Assembly: GCF_029867415.1 (NCBI RefSeq)
Contig: NC_081186.1
Coordinates: forward strand, 26,725,915 to 26,789,914
Origin: Vicia villosa
Lineage: Eukaryota > Streptophyta > Magnoliopsida > Fabales > Fabaceae
Direction: 5' to 3'
Length of the DNA stretch: 64,000 nt
Position numbers and translations under genes: made by a program. The notes beneath the pieces are model-generated. The model ran no database searches. It saw only the letters and a program-made list of their open reading frames with translations, and was not told the DNA's origin. Below are positions 11,136-26,100 of this stretch, one piece after another (position 1 is the first letter of the stretch; the number at the start of each line of letters is the position of its first letter).

Positions 11136-14100
11136 TCATCGGAATTCAAGGTGAGATTCGGCGCAGTTTCTGCTTTCATCTATTAAAGCCCAGCTTAACA
11201 TTTCAGTGCAGAATTGATCATCTGGCTTCAGCCACAATGCCTAATTTTTAATGAACAATATGATTAGTAAACACAAGAGCATATAAATAATCATAACTCG
11301 GACATTCGGGTAAATTTTAAGAATATGTAATTGACATGGGTACAGGAAATGTTGGATAGCTATTACTCACTTTGTGATAATATGTAATAGCTGTTGTGAA
11401 ATCATCCTGCATGAATTACACACAACAACAAAACATAAGCCTCAGTCCAAAATTAATCATTATAACAGACATTAGTTAAATGACTATGTACCGAGTACCG
11501 ATATTGTAAACATGTTTGATACATACATCCAATTATATTTATTAAAAAAAACACATCGTAATATCAAGTCCTTATTTACACTGATAAAACATTGAAATAT
11601 GATGGAACATCTTTGTCAAAGCCAAGAGTCCTTATTTACGATAACATACAGAATATGACAAACTTGAAAATCATAGATACCTGTAAGTGGTAAGTATATG
11701 CAAGACCAGCATAAGTGCTGACACTTGTTGTTGATAATGCAAGTGCTTTCTCATAATATGAAATTGCTTCTTGGTACATCCTGGGATGGTTCATATAGAT
11801 AATCAGGATCAAGAAGTCGAGAATTACATATTGACACTACCACTAATTAGATTAAACTTTTTGCCAAATTATATCAACATCATGAAAAAATGTTTTCAAC
11901 TTATATCGTACTACAAAACTAGCAGTTGAGGATATTCAGAAACATAAAAATTTAGCAAGGTATACTTAAATAATCAAAGCGCATACAACGTACAACAATC
12001 AACTCTTATCCCACTAGTTGGAGACGGCTGCATAAATCAAACAACACCATAATGCAATAATAATATATCATATTTTTATTCAAAACATTGACCTAGGTCT
12101 TTCTTGATATTTTCTTCTAAAGATTTTTTTGGTTTTCATCTAATCTAGCAATAGAGCTACCCTCTATCTTATCTACGCTACTAAACATCACCTCAGTACG
12201 ATCGTGCATATCCTTGATGGCACAAATATAGGCAAACCAAACCCCTTTCTTTTCTAGGACTTTCAACAAAACATCTCTAGGCACCTTATCATGTCTTCTT
12301 CAAATCAAAGACCAACCATGTGCAAGTCTTTCTATCTTCTATCCCTCCAATATTGTTCCATCAATCACCGTATCAAGTAAATTGCTTCCATGGTCGACCT
12401 CTTAGGCTTAAAAGCAAATTGGTTATTTCTAATTTTGGTTTCTTTTCTTAGTCTATGTTAAATCATCATTTGCCATAACTTCAGAATATGGTTCATAAAG
12501 TTTATCCCTTTTAATTTGCAGAACTTTATATTTCACCTAGAAAATAACAAATAACAAAAACATTATGTGTATAAATCAAGTCGGCTAGCAAACCATGTTT
12601 CAACTTGTCAAAAGATACCAATCTGTATTCTAAAAATTCAATAGCTGAAAAAGAGAAAAATTCAAGTAAAATGAGCAACAAGACATTTATCAACTTACTC
12701 CAACTTTCTGCATGCATGAGCAATATTGACTACAGTTGGCTCCCACATTTCACTTAAAGTGGTCGGAATGAGGGCTAACGTTTTCTCGAACCACCATACT
12801 GCTTTCTTATACCTGAATCAGAAATCACAATTACGCAAATCAAAACTACTCGAATGTTCTAACTAGCGCGCAAACATGGCTGGCAGTAAAATTCATTAAA
12901 AATTCAAAAAATCTCAATTTTTCTCCTCTTCAAACTCCAATTACACATCTTAAAAATTTCTTCAAACTACAAAATGTCTCCGAATTTCTAACTTCAAAAA
13001 TTTTAAAATAATTTGAAGTCTCAAACCAATCAGATACCCTCAAATATTATGATAGAAAATGAGAACTTGATAAGGAAAATAAAATTGAAAACGCTACTAT
13101 ATTTTGCCTAGTCAACAAAAACTTGACAGATTGTTCATAGTTTAATCATCAAGTGGATATCCTTACTCTTTCATATGATAGGCAACAACTCCTAGCTCAT
13201 TATACACAAGTGGATCCGATGAGCAAATTGACTTCGCCTGCATGAAAAACTGAGGAAAAATATAGGAAAGTTAATTGTGGTATGGGTGACTTTCCACAGG
13301 TTCGTAGTAGAGGACCGGTTGATCTGGTAACCAGTCATTGCTAGATTTTGATTAGGTGAAGATCAAAACATCCAAATCCAATAAAGAAACAGCACTAAAC
13401 ATTAACTAAACAGTAAAATGGACTTAAGCATATATGCAGTAGACAGGATATAAAGTAGACTTTGTTTGAACTCTTCTTAAAGAACATACAAGAATGTAGT
13501 GGTAAGAGTAAGATATTAATCTTGACAGTCCCACCGCCCCCCAAAGCTTCTGAACTAACCCTAGAATTTTTCCAATTCTAATGCATATACCTGTTCAGCA
13601 AGCTTATAGCTGTGAGTCCGCATGCACTCCATTCCAATATAAAGAGCTGGTAAATGGCACCTGGAATAAGAGAACATCAAGATTTAACCTGTAAAAGAAC
13701 AATTTATAGATAATAAGAAGATTTCGTAAGACTTCATACTTGAGTTTTTAAACAAACAAAAGAAACACATACAAGTGAGTCTCTAGTTAAGATACATGAT
13801 ACGGATATGGTTCTAAACCCTACCAAGTATTGGTTTACATTAGGGGGTAGACTTATAATCAGTATATTTGGGTAGGGTAACATATACTAATAGAAAATTA
13901 TCTAATTAATAGTTAAAATTACATGATGTAAAATATTCAAAGTGATTCCACATCTTTCTAATCTTTTTGTAAAACTGAAAAAGCAAGCCTGAGGGTCTTC
14001 AATTATCCATCAGCCCAATTTTCACAATACATTTCAAATTTTGTCTTTTTCCTCTTAAGAACTATGCTCTCCCCCAAAGAAGTGTCCCGGGAAACGGTGA

Positions 14101-17100
14101 AGCCCTTTATGTTCCTAAAATCACTTGCTCCCAAAGATTTTACTAACCGCCCCATTGCCCAACACAATATTACAGTCAATCTTTGTAAAACCTCGTCAAT
14201 AGAAATTAGGAAAGAGATTTAGCATCATCTTCCTTAGACTCCTCCGTTCTCATAACCACCCACTCCCTTTCGTCTTCTTAAGCCTTGGGACAACTTATTT
14301 TTCAATTTAACAAATTATATAGAGAATTAGGAATCGCAAAAGTATTGCAAAATTGTTTTTCGTGATGAGGTGAATTTTGCTTAACTCGAATTCAAATCCC
14401 TAGGCTGCAGTGTTATCAAATTGCGGCGCCATGGCCGCTATGGCGGATATACATGGTCGTTTTTGGACTCGCCGCAATGGTAAATATCGTCGGCTATTGC
14501 GGGTTTTTCCGCCATAATCCACTATAATGGCACCGCAAAACAGCCGGTATGGAGGGATTTTGGCTCTCCACCATGAACCACCATCCGCCATCCACAACAC
14601 TGCTAGGCTGGATAATTCACACATACATGAGCTCAGGCCAAGTGGCTAAGGCCAACCATCTAACCCAAATCGCAATGTAAAGGCCTTTGCCAACTAAGGG
14701 CCTGTTCAATTGAGCTTTTTTCTAAGAGAAACATATTTTTAGTGAGAAACAAATGTCAAAAAAAGTTTGTAAAATTAAACAAGATAATCTGGAAAAAAAA
14801 AAAAAAAAAAACTGAAGAACTAGACAGTTTTGGTACTTTTCTCAGAATTGGATGTCATAGAAGCAAATTCTTCAAGGCCTATCCAAATAGACCAATAATG
14901 CAATGTCAAAAGAACTTTCTGTCTACGCTATATCATTAATATCCTTATTGGACTTCCGCTACTTTTAATCTACATTGTGTAATTGCAGATTAGTGATATC
15001 ACCAGACCATGAAAAGCAACAAGCAAAATTCATTTCATTACCATTAACACAACTTAATCAAACCATTAACCAAAAATGTAGTAAGACTTCTGAAAAATAA
15101 TATAAAGAAATTCAAATACGGAGCTTTTTTCTAAGAGAAAAATATTTTTTGTGAGAAACAAATGTCAAAAAAGCTTGTAAAATTAAACAAGATTTTCATT
15201 ACCATTAACACAACTTAATCAAATCATTAACCAAAAATGTAGTAAAACTTCTGAAAAATAATATAAAGAAATTCAAATACTGAGAAAAATGTACATGGTC
15301 ATAAGAAAAATGAAAGAAACAAAAAGCAGTTAGCCTAAGCACTTCACTGCTAGGATTTTTAATAAATAAATTCATGTTATACTAGGTCATTATACAAAAA
15401 TCGGAAAGGAATGGCAGAGAATTATACTTTTTATGTTTCATTAAGCAAACTTTTGCCCTGAAAATGATTCATAAAAAGCATGTTAATTAATAGTGTTTTT
15501 CTTCCATTTTCGTGGTATGTTTCTTTTTGCAAGAACCCAAAACTAACATGTATTACATATCTCAGAGACAGTTGTTTAAGGTCTTAACCTTAGAACTGAA
15601 GAAATGTAAAGAAGAACTTTACTTGATTATATTTGGGGGTGGGGGCTAGGGTGAGAAAGTTCTAATAAGAAAAGTCAATACCCAGGAAATAATCGAGCTG
15701 CAGTGCGGTAAGCTGACATAGCCTGATCACCTTCTTCTTGAGCTGCAAAGGCATTCCCATAGCCTATCCATGCAGGGGGAAATGTTCCATCTAGACTTGT
15801 CGCCTTGCTGTACAGTAGAAAATAATATTGAACAATAAGTTTTATAATGATGCTATACAAGCAATCGTGTACATAATGAAAGAGCCCTTGATAATCCAAA
15901 CTCATGCTCATGCAGAAAATTTCTATGCTAGACTACACAAGCAACTTTGAGTCTTTGAGAGAGAAACTGATTTCTTAAGAAACAAAGGTCAATATCGATT
16001 AACCATTACCATGCTTTCTTTGCATATACACAGGGGCGGATGCACATTCTATGGTAAGGGGGCTCAAGCCCCCACAAATAAAAAAATGTTTGGTTAAAAA
16101 TATCTAAAGTTTTGTAATTTGTCCCCATAAGAAAAATACTTGTTACAAATATAAACATGTTTTTTAATAAAATAATATATATTAATACTAATTTTAAGTT
16201 TTTAACTATTATTGTTTGATTAAATGCACTTATTTAACATTAAATATATACTACAGTATAAAATAGAAATTGATTGTGATACATTTTATGTAAAATTATA
16301 TATTCGAATTTGAGTTCCTACATTTTATTATTTTGATGAATATTATAAAAAAAATTGCCCCCACCACCAAATATTCCTGGATCCGCCACTGTATGTACAG
16401 TTTGGTTAATGGCATATGATTAACCACAATATTCTTATTAGATTAAAGACAGATATCACAATTGTGGCCATAAAATTTTGTTTATGAAAAAATGGACAGC
16501 TGCATCAAATTGAAAATATAACAAACTATCTAATATCATTAAGCCTTATAATGTGAAATATAAGAAATTTTCAGCATATGGCATTTTCAAAAGTCAACCA
16601 TAATTCCTACTATAATCAAATACTACTAATAATAAAAATAAGCTTTAGATACTTCAATATCGCTCTTATTGCATAATGTTGAGTCATGTTTACCTGAAAT
16701 AACGGCGGGACTGGTCATATTTCTTGATACAATAGTAATAGCAACCAACAGCAAACCATGATAAAGCCCTAAACAACATCAATAAGGTTTTATTGTTATA
16801 TGAAGCAAAGGCTTTTTAGAAGACAACTACAAATGATAAGCAAAAGTCTAAAAATACAACTGATTCTTATATGTAGTAAAATCTGTAGAAGCCAATCAAC
16901 ATTGAGGATAAGAGCTTACTTTTGAGGATAATCCTTCACTAAATTGCATGCCATCAGATAGAGTTCATTTGAATTCCCAAGCTCCATAGCAGCTGCCAGA
17001 TGTACTAATGTGCTCTTGATATGAAAAGGATCCTTCTCAAGCAAACTGTAATATCAGTGCCTAAGCTTAGAGATCGAAAACAAAAAGGAAAAAAAAAAAA

Positions 17101-20100
17101 AAGAGAAATTAATAGACACAATGAATGATGTAAAACAGCTTTATCTCGATCGCACTTCAGTCTCCAAATCAGATCCTCAACTTACACAAATGTTAATTCA
17201 AAACATTTCTGATATTCACCACACTGATGATAGTATTCGGCTTTGCAGGCCAATAGATCAGTATTGGTTTTCAGTGTGCGGCAGAAAGAAGGATTAGACT
17301 GGTCAGTTTTACAGCTCTCGTTCTCAAGATGTCTAAACTTGGCTTCTACGACAATTTCTTTGTCATACTGGTAAAGAAAAAAAAATAACCTTTCAGTTCA
17401 TTAGTACAAAGCATATGGATATAGGCAATTTCCATTTGGCACATGCTATTACCTTCTTAACCAAACAAGAATAAAATGATGAAAGCCATCCATCCTCACT
17501 TCCAAATTGCAATGATGAGATCAAATTAGTTTCTGGCATTCAACATAAAGGGCAGAAAGAGATTTATAGGATCAATTTTGAATTAGACAGTATACTACTT
17601 AGACTTCTTTTTAAATCATATAAATTTTAAATCAAAGACTCCAAGGGAGAAGTGAAAAATTTTACCTTCATCACATGTAAGCATGTGATTTTCAATAAGG
17701 CATTCCAAAGCCTGACATAAATTGCAAACATCAAAGGAAGAATTAGATAACAAAACTCAGTTGAGAAAAATATAAGCATGCTTCTATCCTACAAAAGATA
17801 CATTCCAGAATGGCAAAAAAAAAAAAAACAGCAATAGAGCATTTTAAAACTCTTAAAAGGAAACTGGAAACGTTGAATCCGTTTAATACTCCTGATTAAC
17901 TATCGCAAGAAATTTAACCAATTTATGCAGTAACAGACATGGTTATCAGAGAGTGTCTTATTATACATGCAAGTAGAGGCTCGACTCAAAACAGAGCTGA
18001 ACCCATTCAACACAAATCGTACCGTCTGCCAGTATCTCATGGTTTAAAATTGTGGATCATGTCACATGATGCAACAGCAATATGTCAGTTGCAGCAGTGT
18101 ATGCATCCACATCACACTGCAGTTGCGCTTCTTTTGCAAATCAACAGAAAACCCAGAACATGACGTGTACAACAGCCACAATCAATCACAACAGACTATA
18201 TCGTGCTCACAGATTATTTTTTTATTTCTTCACGTCAGTTTTAGAGACAAAGTTTGAGATATTTATAAGTATAGAAATATGTTGTATATTTCATTGATAT
18301 TGGAACTGTTACATTGTGAGGTACATATAGAATACAGTACACTAATATGCTATTAAACAGAGAAATAATTTCCTATAATTGTTGCTACCTAAATAAGGAA
18401 ATGACAATAATATAATAAATCTATTTACACCACTGTTTTGTAACAGCTTGACAAATCAGAATCAAATGATTATGATTTGATATGTGCTAATCTTCAACAC
18501 TCCCCCTCAATCTGGGTGGTAGATGTCTATCATACCCAGATTGGATTTGATATTTTCATAAGTATTCCTTGGAAGAGCCTTGGTTAAGATATCTGCAGTT
18601 TGCTTGCATGATGGGACATGATCAATACTTATAATCTTATTATCAATTTTTTCTTTAATGAAGTGTCGGTCAATTTCCACATGTTTTGTTCTATCATGTT
18701 GGACTGGGTTCTTTACAATGCTTATAGCAGCTTTGTTATCACATAGTAACCTCACAGTATGGTTCAGTTGAATTTTGATTTCATCTAGCATGCTCTTAAG
18801 CCACATTCCTTCACAGATACCTAGGGCCATAGCTCTAAATTCAGCTTTTGCACTACTCCTCGCCACTACAGATTGTTTCTTGCTTCGCCAAGTTACTAAG
18901 TTCCCCCACACAAATGAACAATAACCTGTAGTCGATTTTCTGTCTGTGGAGCATCCTGCCCAATCTGAATATGTATAAACTTCAACGTCCCTGTTTAAAT
19001 TCTTCTTGAAGTGGAGGCCTCGGCCTGGTGTGCCTTTGAGGTATTGGAGAATTCTATTCGCCATTTTCATGTTAGACTCGGTTGGATTTGACATGTAGCG
19101 ACTAGCCAAGCTTACAGCGAACCCAATGTCGGGCCTAGTGTGAGATAGGTAGATTAGTTTCCCAACTAGACTTTGATATCTATCTTTGTCGGCTGGTGGA
19201 CTTTCATCTTCTCTTCCTTTTATTTGTTCTATTGGTGTATTAGCTGCCTTGCACCCAAGCATTCCAGTTTCTCGAAGTAAGTCAAGGGTGTATTTCCTTT
19301 GTGATACATAGATACCATCCTTTGTTCGAGCAACTTCCATCCCTAAAAAATACTTAAGTTGTCCCAAGTCCTTAACTTCAAATTCCTTTGCCAAGAGTCC
19401 CTTTAAATGATCAATTTGATCATAATCATTTCCTGTAATAACAATATCATCAACATAAACAATAAACAAAGCTACCTTTCCTTCCATGGAGTGTTTAACA
19501 AACATAGTGTGATCTGATTGGCATTGGTTGAACCCGTCTTTCTTGACAACTCGAGTCAATCTATCAAACCACGCCCTTGGAGACTGCTTGAGGCCATAAA
19601 GGGATTTTCGGAGCCTGCACACCATATTTGCGGTGCTGGATGATTCAAGTCCAGGAGGAATATGCATATAAACTTCCTCTTCTAGGTCACCATTTAAGAA
19701 GGCATTCTTGATGTCTAGTTGATGAAGTGGCCAATCTAAATTTGCAGCCAAAGAGAGAATAACTCTAACGGAGTTTAGTTTTGCCACCGGTGCAAAAGTC
19801 TCTTCATAATCTACTCCATATGATTGAGTAAATCCCTTTGCTACAAGTCGAGCTTTGTACCGATTTACACTCCCATCTGCATTATACTTCATGGAGAATA
19901 TCCATTTGCATCCTACCGGCTTCTTCCCTGCAGGTAGGCTTGTGATCTCCCAAGTGCCATTCTTAATTAAGGCCTGAACTTCTTCCGTTACGGCTGCTGC
20001 CCATTCAGAATTTTGGAGTGCCTCATGGATGTTTGGAATATGTGTATTGTCAAGAGCTGTTACAAAAGTCTTGTAACTTTGGGACAATTTTCCATAAGAT

Positions 20101-23100
20101 ACAAATCTTTCAATGGGATGTTTGGTACAAGATCTTACATTTTTTCTCAAAGCAATAGGAATATCAATATCATCAACATTCACAGAGTTAGGAGCAGTAT
20201 TACCTGAGGGAACGCCATTTTCTAGAGTCTTGGAGGTTTCTTGGTTCTGCCTTGGAGCTGTGCCGGACTCTATTCTCTTCTTGCTCTTCCTAGAGTACAC
20301 TTTCACATTGTTTTCTGGTGTTGTTTCTGTTGTAAGGGCTGCAGTTTCTATTGCAATTTCCTCTACATTTTCTGACGTAGTTTCTTGTGGTTCACATGTA
20401 GGTTCTGCAGTTTCTGTTGCATTTTTATTTGGTTCAGGTGTAGGTTTTGATGCTTCTGCAGTGAGTTTGGGTTCAGTTAGCTCAAGTTCCAAAAGTTGGG
20501 ATTCTACCACTTCAATTGGATAGGTGTTCTCCCCCTGAATGCCAACTTTGGGGTAATATGGCTGATTCTCAAAAAAGGTTACATCCATGGTGTGGTAGAA
20601 TTTTTTGTTTTGAGGTGAACAACATTTGTATCCCTTTTGGTGAGGAGAGTAGCCGAGGAATATGCATTTAATGGATTTCGGGTCAAGTTTACTGCGTTGG
20701 GGATCAAGATTATGGACAAAGGTTGTGCATCCAAATATTTTCAAAGGAATGATGTAAGGATACGATTGGTTGGGTATAAGGTTTGGAGAGTGGAGTAGGG
20801 CGTATGAAAGTTAAGGATCCGGGAAGGCATTCTGTTTATTAGATAAGTTGCAGAGAGGACAGCTTCTCCCCAAAACTGGTTAGGTACATTTGTAGCTAGC
20901 ATGAGAGATCGGGTTACTTCTAGGAGGTGTCTATTCTTTCTCTCGGCAACCCCGTTCTGCTGAGGTGTATCCACACATGAGGTTTGGTGTATTATTCCAT
21001 GTTGCGTAAAGTATGAGCTTAGTGTAGAATTATAGTACTCACGACCATTATCACTCCTAAGCACTCTAATTTTGCTTTGAAATTGTGTTTGCACCATGGT
21101 ATGGAAACATTCAAATATCCTACCAACTTCCGATTTGTCTTTCATAAGGTAGACCCAAGTGATCCGTGTGTGGTCATCAATAAAGGTTACAAACCATCTT
21201 GATCCAGTTACATTTCTGACCCGCGATGGTCCCCATACATCACTATGAATAACATAAGGTTGGGAAGGTTTATAGGGTTGAGGAGGGTGGGGGCTGCGTG
21301 TATGTTTGGACAATTGACAAATTTCACATTGAAACAACTTCTGATTTTTATTGAATAGTTTAGGAAACATTTTTTCCAAGTACATAAAATTTGGGTGGCC
21401 TAGTCTATAGTGCCACAACATTGCAGAATTTTCACTACATGCAGAAACTACAGCGCAAGAGGTTGCCTCGGATTCCGGTTTAGATGCTTCAGCCTGAAGG
21501 ATATAGAGTCCAGCACATTCTTTAGCATTGCCAATCGTCCTCCCCGACTCCAAAATCTGAAATTCACACAGGTTAGGAAAGAATTTAGTGATACACTTCA
21601 AATCCTGTGTAAGTTTACTGATGGACAGCAAGTTACAATCAAGTTTAGGCACATACAGTACTGAACTAAGAGTAATATTTTGCGAAATAATGACTGAACC
21701 TTTACCCATGACCTTAGAAAGGGTACCATCAGCAATTCGAACAGTCGAATTATTTTGACATGGAGAATAGCTATCAAAGACAGTCAAATCTCCAGTCATG
21801 TGATCAGATGCTCCTGAGTCAATAATCCATGATTTTTGTTTTCTCCCACGAACTTCATCAAGTTCTGTGTTCAAACCTAATAGAAATTTGTAGACTCTAT
21901 CTTTCTCCACCAATTCTTTGTACTTCTTTTTATCTTCTGTGCAGCTCCATTCAACTTCATCATATACATCCAGTTGCTGCCAGTGACGATTGAGAGTATT
22001 AAAATACTCTGTGACTGAGCGGTCATCTTGGCGCAAGTCATGGAGTATGCTCTTGATTTCAAAAATTGCAGATGTATTGTCGACATTAGAGTAGGTTTCC
22101 ATTACGGCATCCCACATCTCTTTGGCAGTGTCATAGTACAAGAAATTTTCTCCAATTTCATTTGTCATGGTGTTTAGCAGCCATGACATTACTAGACTGT
22201 TTTCTAGTTGCCATTTTTCAAGGTTGGAATCCCCCTTTTTTGGACACTTGGAGTCTCCTGTGGTATAACCTTCCTTCCCTTTTCCTTGAAGGTAGATTTT
22301 GACTGAGCGCACCCATTGATTATAATTCTGGCCATTCAATTTGTGACCAGTGATAGGAAGAGCATGTCCTTCAGCCAAACTGTTGGCTGAATTTTCTGCT
22401 TTAGTATCTGCCATGGGTGGTGCTCAAGGCTTAGAGATGGTTCAGATCTTGTGCTCTGATACCATATAGAAATATGTTGTATATTTCATTGATATTGGAA
22501 CTGTTACATTGTGACGTATATATAGAATACAGTACACTAATATGCTATTAAACAGAGAAATAATTTCCTATAATTGTTGCTACCTAAATAAGGAAATGAC
22601 AATAATATAATAAATCTATTTACACCACTGTTTTATAACAGCTTGACAAATCAGAATCAAATGATTATGATTTGATATGTGCTAATCTTCAACAATAAGT
22701 GATAACTTTAACAAAAGGTTGGAGATGTGTGATTGGTAGATTTGGGAAAGTTTACAAGAGGCCCCGCAAGAGAGAGAAAGAGTGGCCAGCTAACAAAAAG
22801 GACAAAGAGGAGACAGCTAGCATATAGGACAAAATCTGTTAGGACCACTACTGAGCAGGGCTAGGTGTCAGGCTGTGAGTGGTTAGTGAATCCTAGGACT
22901 GATAATAAATAGAGGCAATGATTAGAATGTCAGTATGCTTAGATTTGGTACTGATTCCTAGGAGAGAAAGGCCTCTCGAAGTGCCTTAGTCCTTTTCTTT
23001 TCCTTTCTTTCTTTACTGATATTCAGTACTTGTTTGTAATCCACTAGATCCCATTTGAACTCTAGTGAGTGTTGCTGAATAATCTAATATTTCCCTTGAA

Positions 23101-26100
23101 TCTCTCTGTGTACTGTGTTTTTATGCTACTAATACTAGATTGAACCTATCAATTTGGTATCAGAGCCTGGTTGCAGTAACACAGTGAATGGTAGTTACAC
23201 GACGCGTCATGGAAAACAGAATTGATTCTATGGAACAGAGAATGGAAAACTTTGAAGGCACGATAGAACACATTCGCCAGTTGGTGATAGAGCAACAGGC
23301 AAGGCCGCAGGTCACGGTGGAGCAAATCCGCCAGTTGATCTTGGAGCAACCACGGCAAAATCGAAGGAGGAACGAACGACCACGCAGAGGTGAGGGGTAC
23401 GACGACGAGGGAGAAGAAGAAAGCGACCGGAGCTCCTTATCACGTGAGTCGCAGCCACGCCTCTATCGCCATAGATGTGAGGGTCGTCCACGACTCTATG
23501 GAGATCGTAGAAGACTGGAGATTCCTTTATTCAAAGGGGAAGACGCATATGGGTGGCTGGTAAAAGTTGAACGTTATTTCCAGTTGAATGAGGTTAGGGC
23601 AAAAGATAAGTTGGATGTAGCGATGCAGGCGATGGAGGATAGAGCATTAAACTGGTACCAATGGTGGGAAGAACAGACACCATTGAGGACATGGGATGAG
23701 TTTAAGACAGCTGTAATGCGCCGTTTCCAACCTGGATTATTGCACAACCCTTTAGGACCATTGTTGAGCCTGAGGCAGAAGGGGTCTGTAGGAGAATACA
23801 GAGAGAAGTTTGAGATGATGGTGGCACCCTTGAGGAGGGAGGAGAGAATCATGTTGGATTCCATTTTTTTAAATGGACTCAAGGAAGAAATCCAGGCTGA
23901 GTTAAAGCTGTATGAAAGCCAGGATCTAGCTGATTTAATGGACAGGGCCTTGCTGATTGAGGGAAAAAATGAGGTGGTGACTAAGAAGGGAAGCTCATGG
24001 AAGGATAGAGGAGGAACTTTCAGACTTAAGGATCCTGCAGAGGTTGGGGGTCTTAAGAAAGAAAGTGAGAAAAGCCAAATGGGAGGGAGTGACAAAGGTA
24101 AGGGAAGAAGATTGGATCCTGCAGAATTAGAAGAAAGAAGCAAGAAAGGATTATGTTTTAAATGTGGAGACAAGTGGAATAGAGAGCATGTGTGCAAATT
24201 CAAGCATATGAGCTTGAAACTTTGTGAAAATAGTGGTGGAGAGGAGGGTGAAGAGGAAGAACTAGGAGAAGCTCAAATAGTGGTGGCAGAAAGAGTAGAA
24301 GAGTTGCAAACCTTACAGCTGTCAATACAAAGCAGGGATGGGTTCACCTCAAACAAATCTTTCAAAGTGTGGGTGGAAGTAGAGGAGAAGAAGCTGCTGA
24401 CTCTAATTGACTCGGGTGCTACTAGCAATTTCATTGATTCACAAATTGCTAGGGAGTTGGGTTTGAAGGTGGCTGAGACTCCCACTTATGCGATTGAAGT
24501 GGGAAATGGAGAAAAAGTGAAAAACAAAGGAGTGTGTGAAGGATTACAATTCACACTGCAAGGGGTGAAATTCAGTCAGCATTTCTTCATGATGGAGTTA
24601 GGAGGAAATGACATGGTTTTAGGGATGGATTGGCTAGCTAGCTTAGGAAAAATTGAGGCTAATTTTAGTGAGCTCAGCTTAAAATGGGAGAAGGAGGGAA
24701 GGAATTATGTGATTAAAGGAGATCCTGCTTTGTGTGTGAGGCAGTCCACTTGGAAGTCTTTGATCAGAAATTTAAAGGAGGAAGGGTTTGGGTTCTTTGT
24801 GCAACAAATGAAGCTTGAATCGACTGCTGTAACAGGAGAACAGGAAGTGTGGGAAGAGATATTGAAGCCTTTTGAGGAGGTATTTCACTTACCAACAGGA
24901 CTGCCACCTGTGAGAGCTCATGATCATGCCATCAGATTAAAACATGAGGCTGCAATCCCAAATCTCAGACCCTACAGGTACCCTTTCTATCAGAAAAATG
25001 AAATTGAGAAGATAGTAAAGGATATGCTGCAGGCTGGGATAGTAAGACATAGCACCAGCCCCTTTTCAAGCCCTGTACTATTGGTAAAAAAGAAGGATGG
25101 AGAGTGGAGATTCTGTACTGATTACAGGGCATTGAACAAAGTCACAATTCCTGACAAGTTCCTCATTCCAGTCATAGAGGAACTGTTAGATGAATTAGGG
25201 GGAGCTGTGATCTTCTCTAAACTAGATTTGAAGGTTGGATACCATCAAATAAGAATGAAGGAGGAGGATGTATCCAAGACTGCATTTAGAACCCATGGGG
25301 GCCATTATGAATACTTAGTAATGCCCTTTGGGTTATCAAATGCTCCTTCAACCTTTCAAGCTTTAATGAATGAGGTTTTAAGGCCTTATTTAAGGAAGTT
25401 CTGTCTAGTTTTCTTTGATGACATCTTGATCTATAGTAGGAGCAGTGAGGAACATCAAGCACATTTGAAGAAGGTTTTGACCTTACTCAAGGAGCAGCAG
25501 CTGTATGCAAATAGAAAGAAGTGTTCATTTGGTCAGCAACAAATTGAGTACTTGGGACACCTGATTTCAGGAGAGGGAGTGTCAGCTGACCCAAGGAAGA
25601 TTGAAGACATGCTGAAATGGCCTGTACCAACAAACCTGAAAGGATTGAGGGGTTTTTTGGGACTGACAGGGTACTACAGGAAGTTTGTCAGGAATTATGG
25701 GAAGGTTGCTTGGCCACTAACTCAACTATTAAAAAAGGATAGCTTCATATGGAATAGGGAGGCTCAGGAAGCTTTTGAAGCTCTTAAGGTAGCCATGACT
25801 ACTGTTCCAGTACTGGCTTTACTTGATTTTGAAAAAGAATTCGTGCTGGAGACTGATGCATCAGGGAAGGGGATTGGAGCTATCCTCATGCAAGAAGGAA
25901 GACCAGTTTCTTACATGAGCCAAACCCTATCAGACAGAGCACAACAAAAGTCTGTGTATGAAAGAGAGTTAATGGCAATTGTGATTGCAATCCAGAAGTG
26001 GAGACCCTACTTATTGGGGAGACATTTCAAAATACACACTGATCAAAAGAGTCTGAAATTCATCACTGAGCAAAAAATCATGGGGGAGGAACAACAAAGA

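Larger units (their letters stand above)
18270..22694 (-). mobile_element. Ty1/copia retrotransposon in APC6 intron 4
   Basis: A complete 4425-bp insertion on the minus strand with two 230-bp LTRs, a tRNA-Met primer site abutting the 5' LTR, and a purine tract (about 18500-18512, TTGAGGGGGAG in element sense) abutting the 3' LTR. Perfect duplications ATAAG lie at 18265-18269 and 22695-22699. It is transcribed in the same direction as APC6, so its LTR signals lie in sense in the intron. The LTRs differ at three positions by eye. Coding is damaged. Confidence 0.96.

Noticed and set aside
18066..18297. Possible extra APC6 exon or small gene in intron 4 (plus-strand open frames)
   Set aside because: Wrong strand for APC6, no homology, and exons 4 and 5 already join with correct phase and protein continuity.
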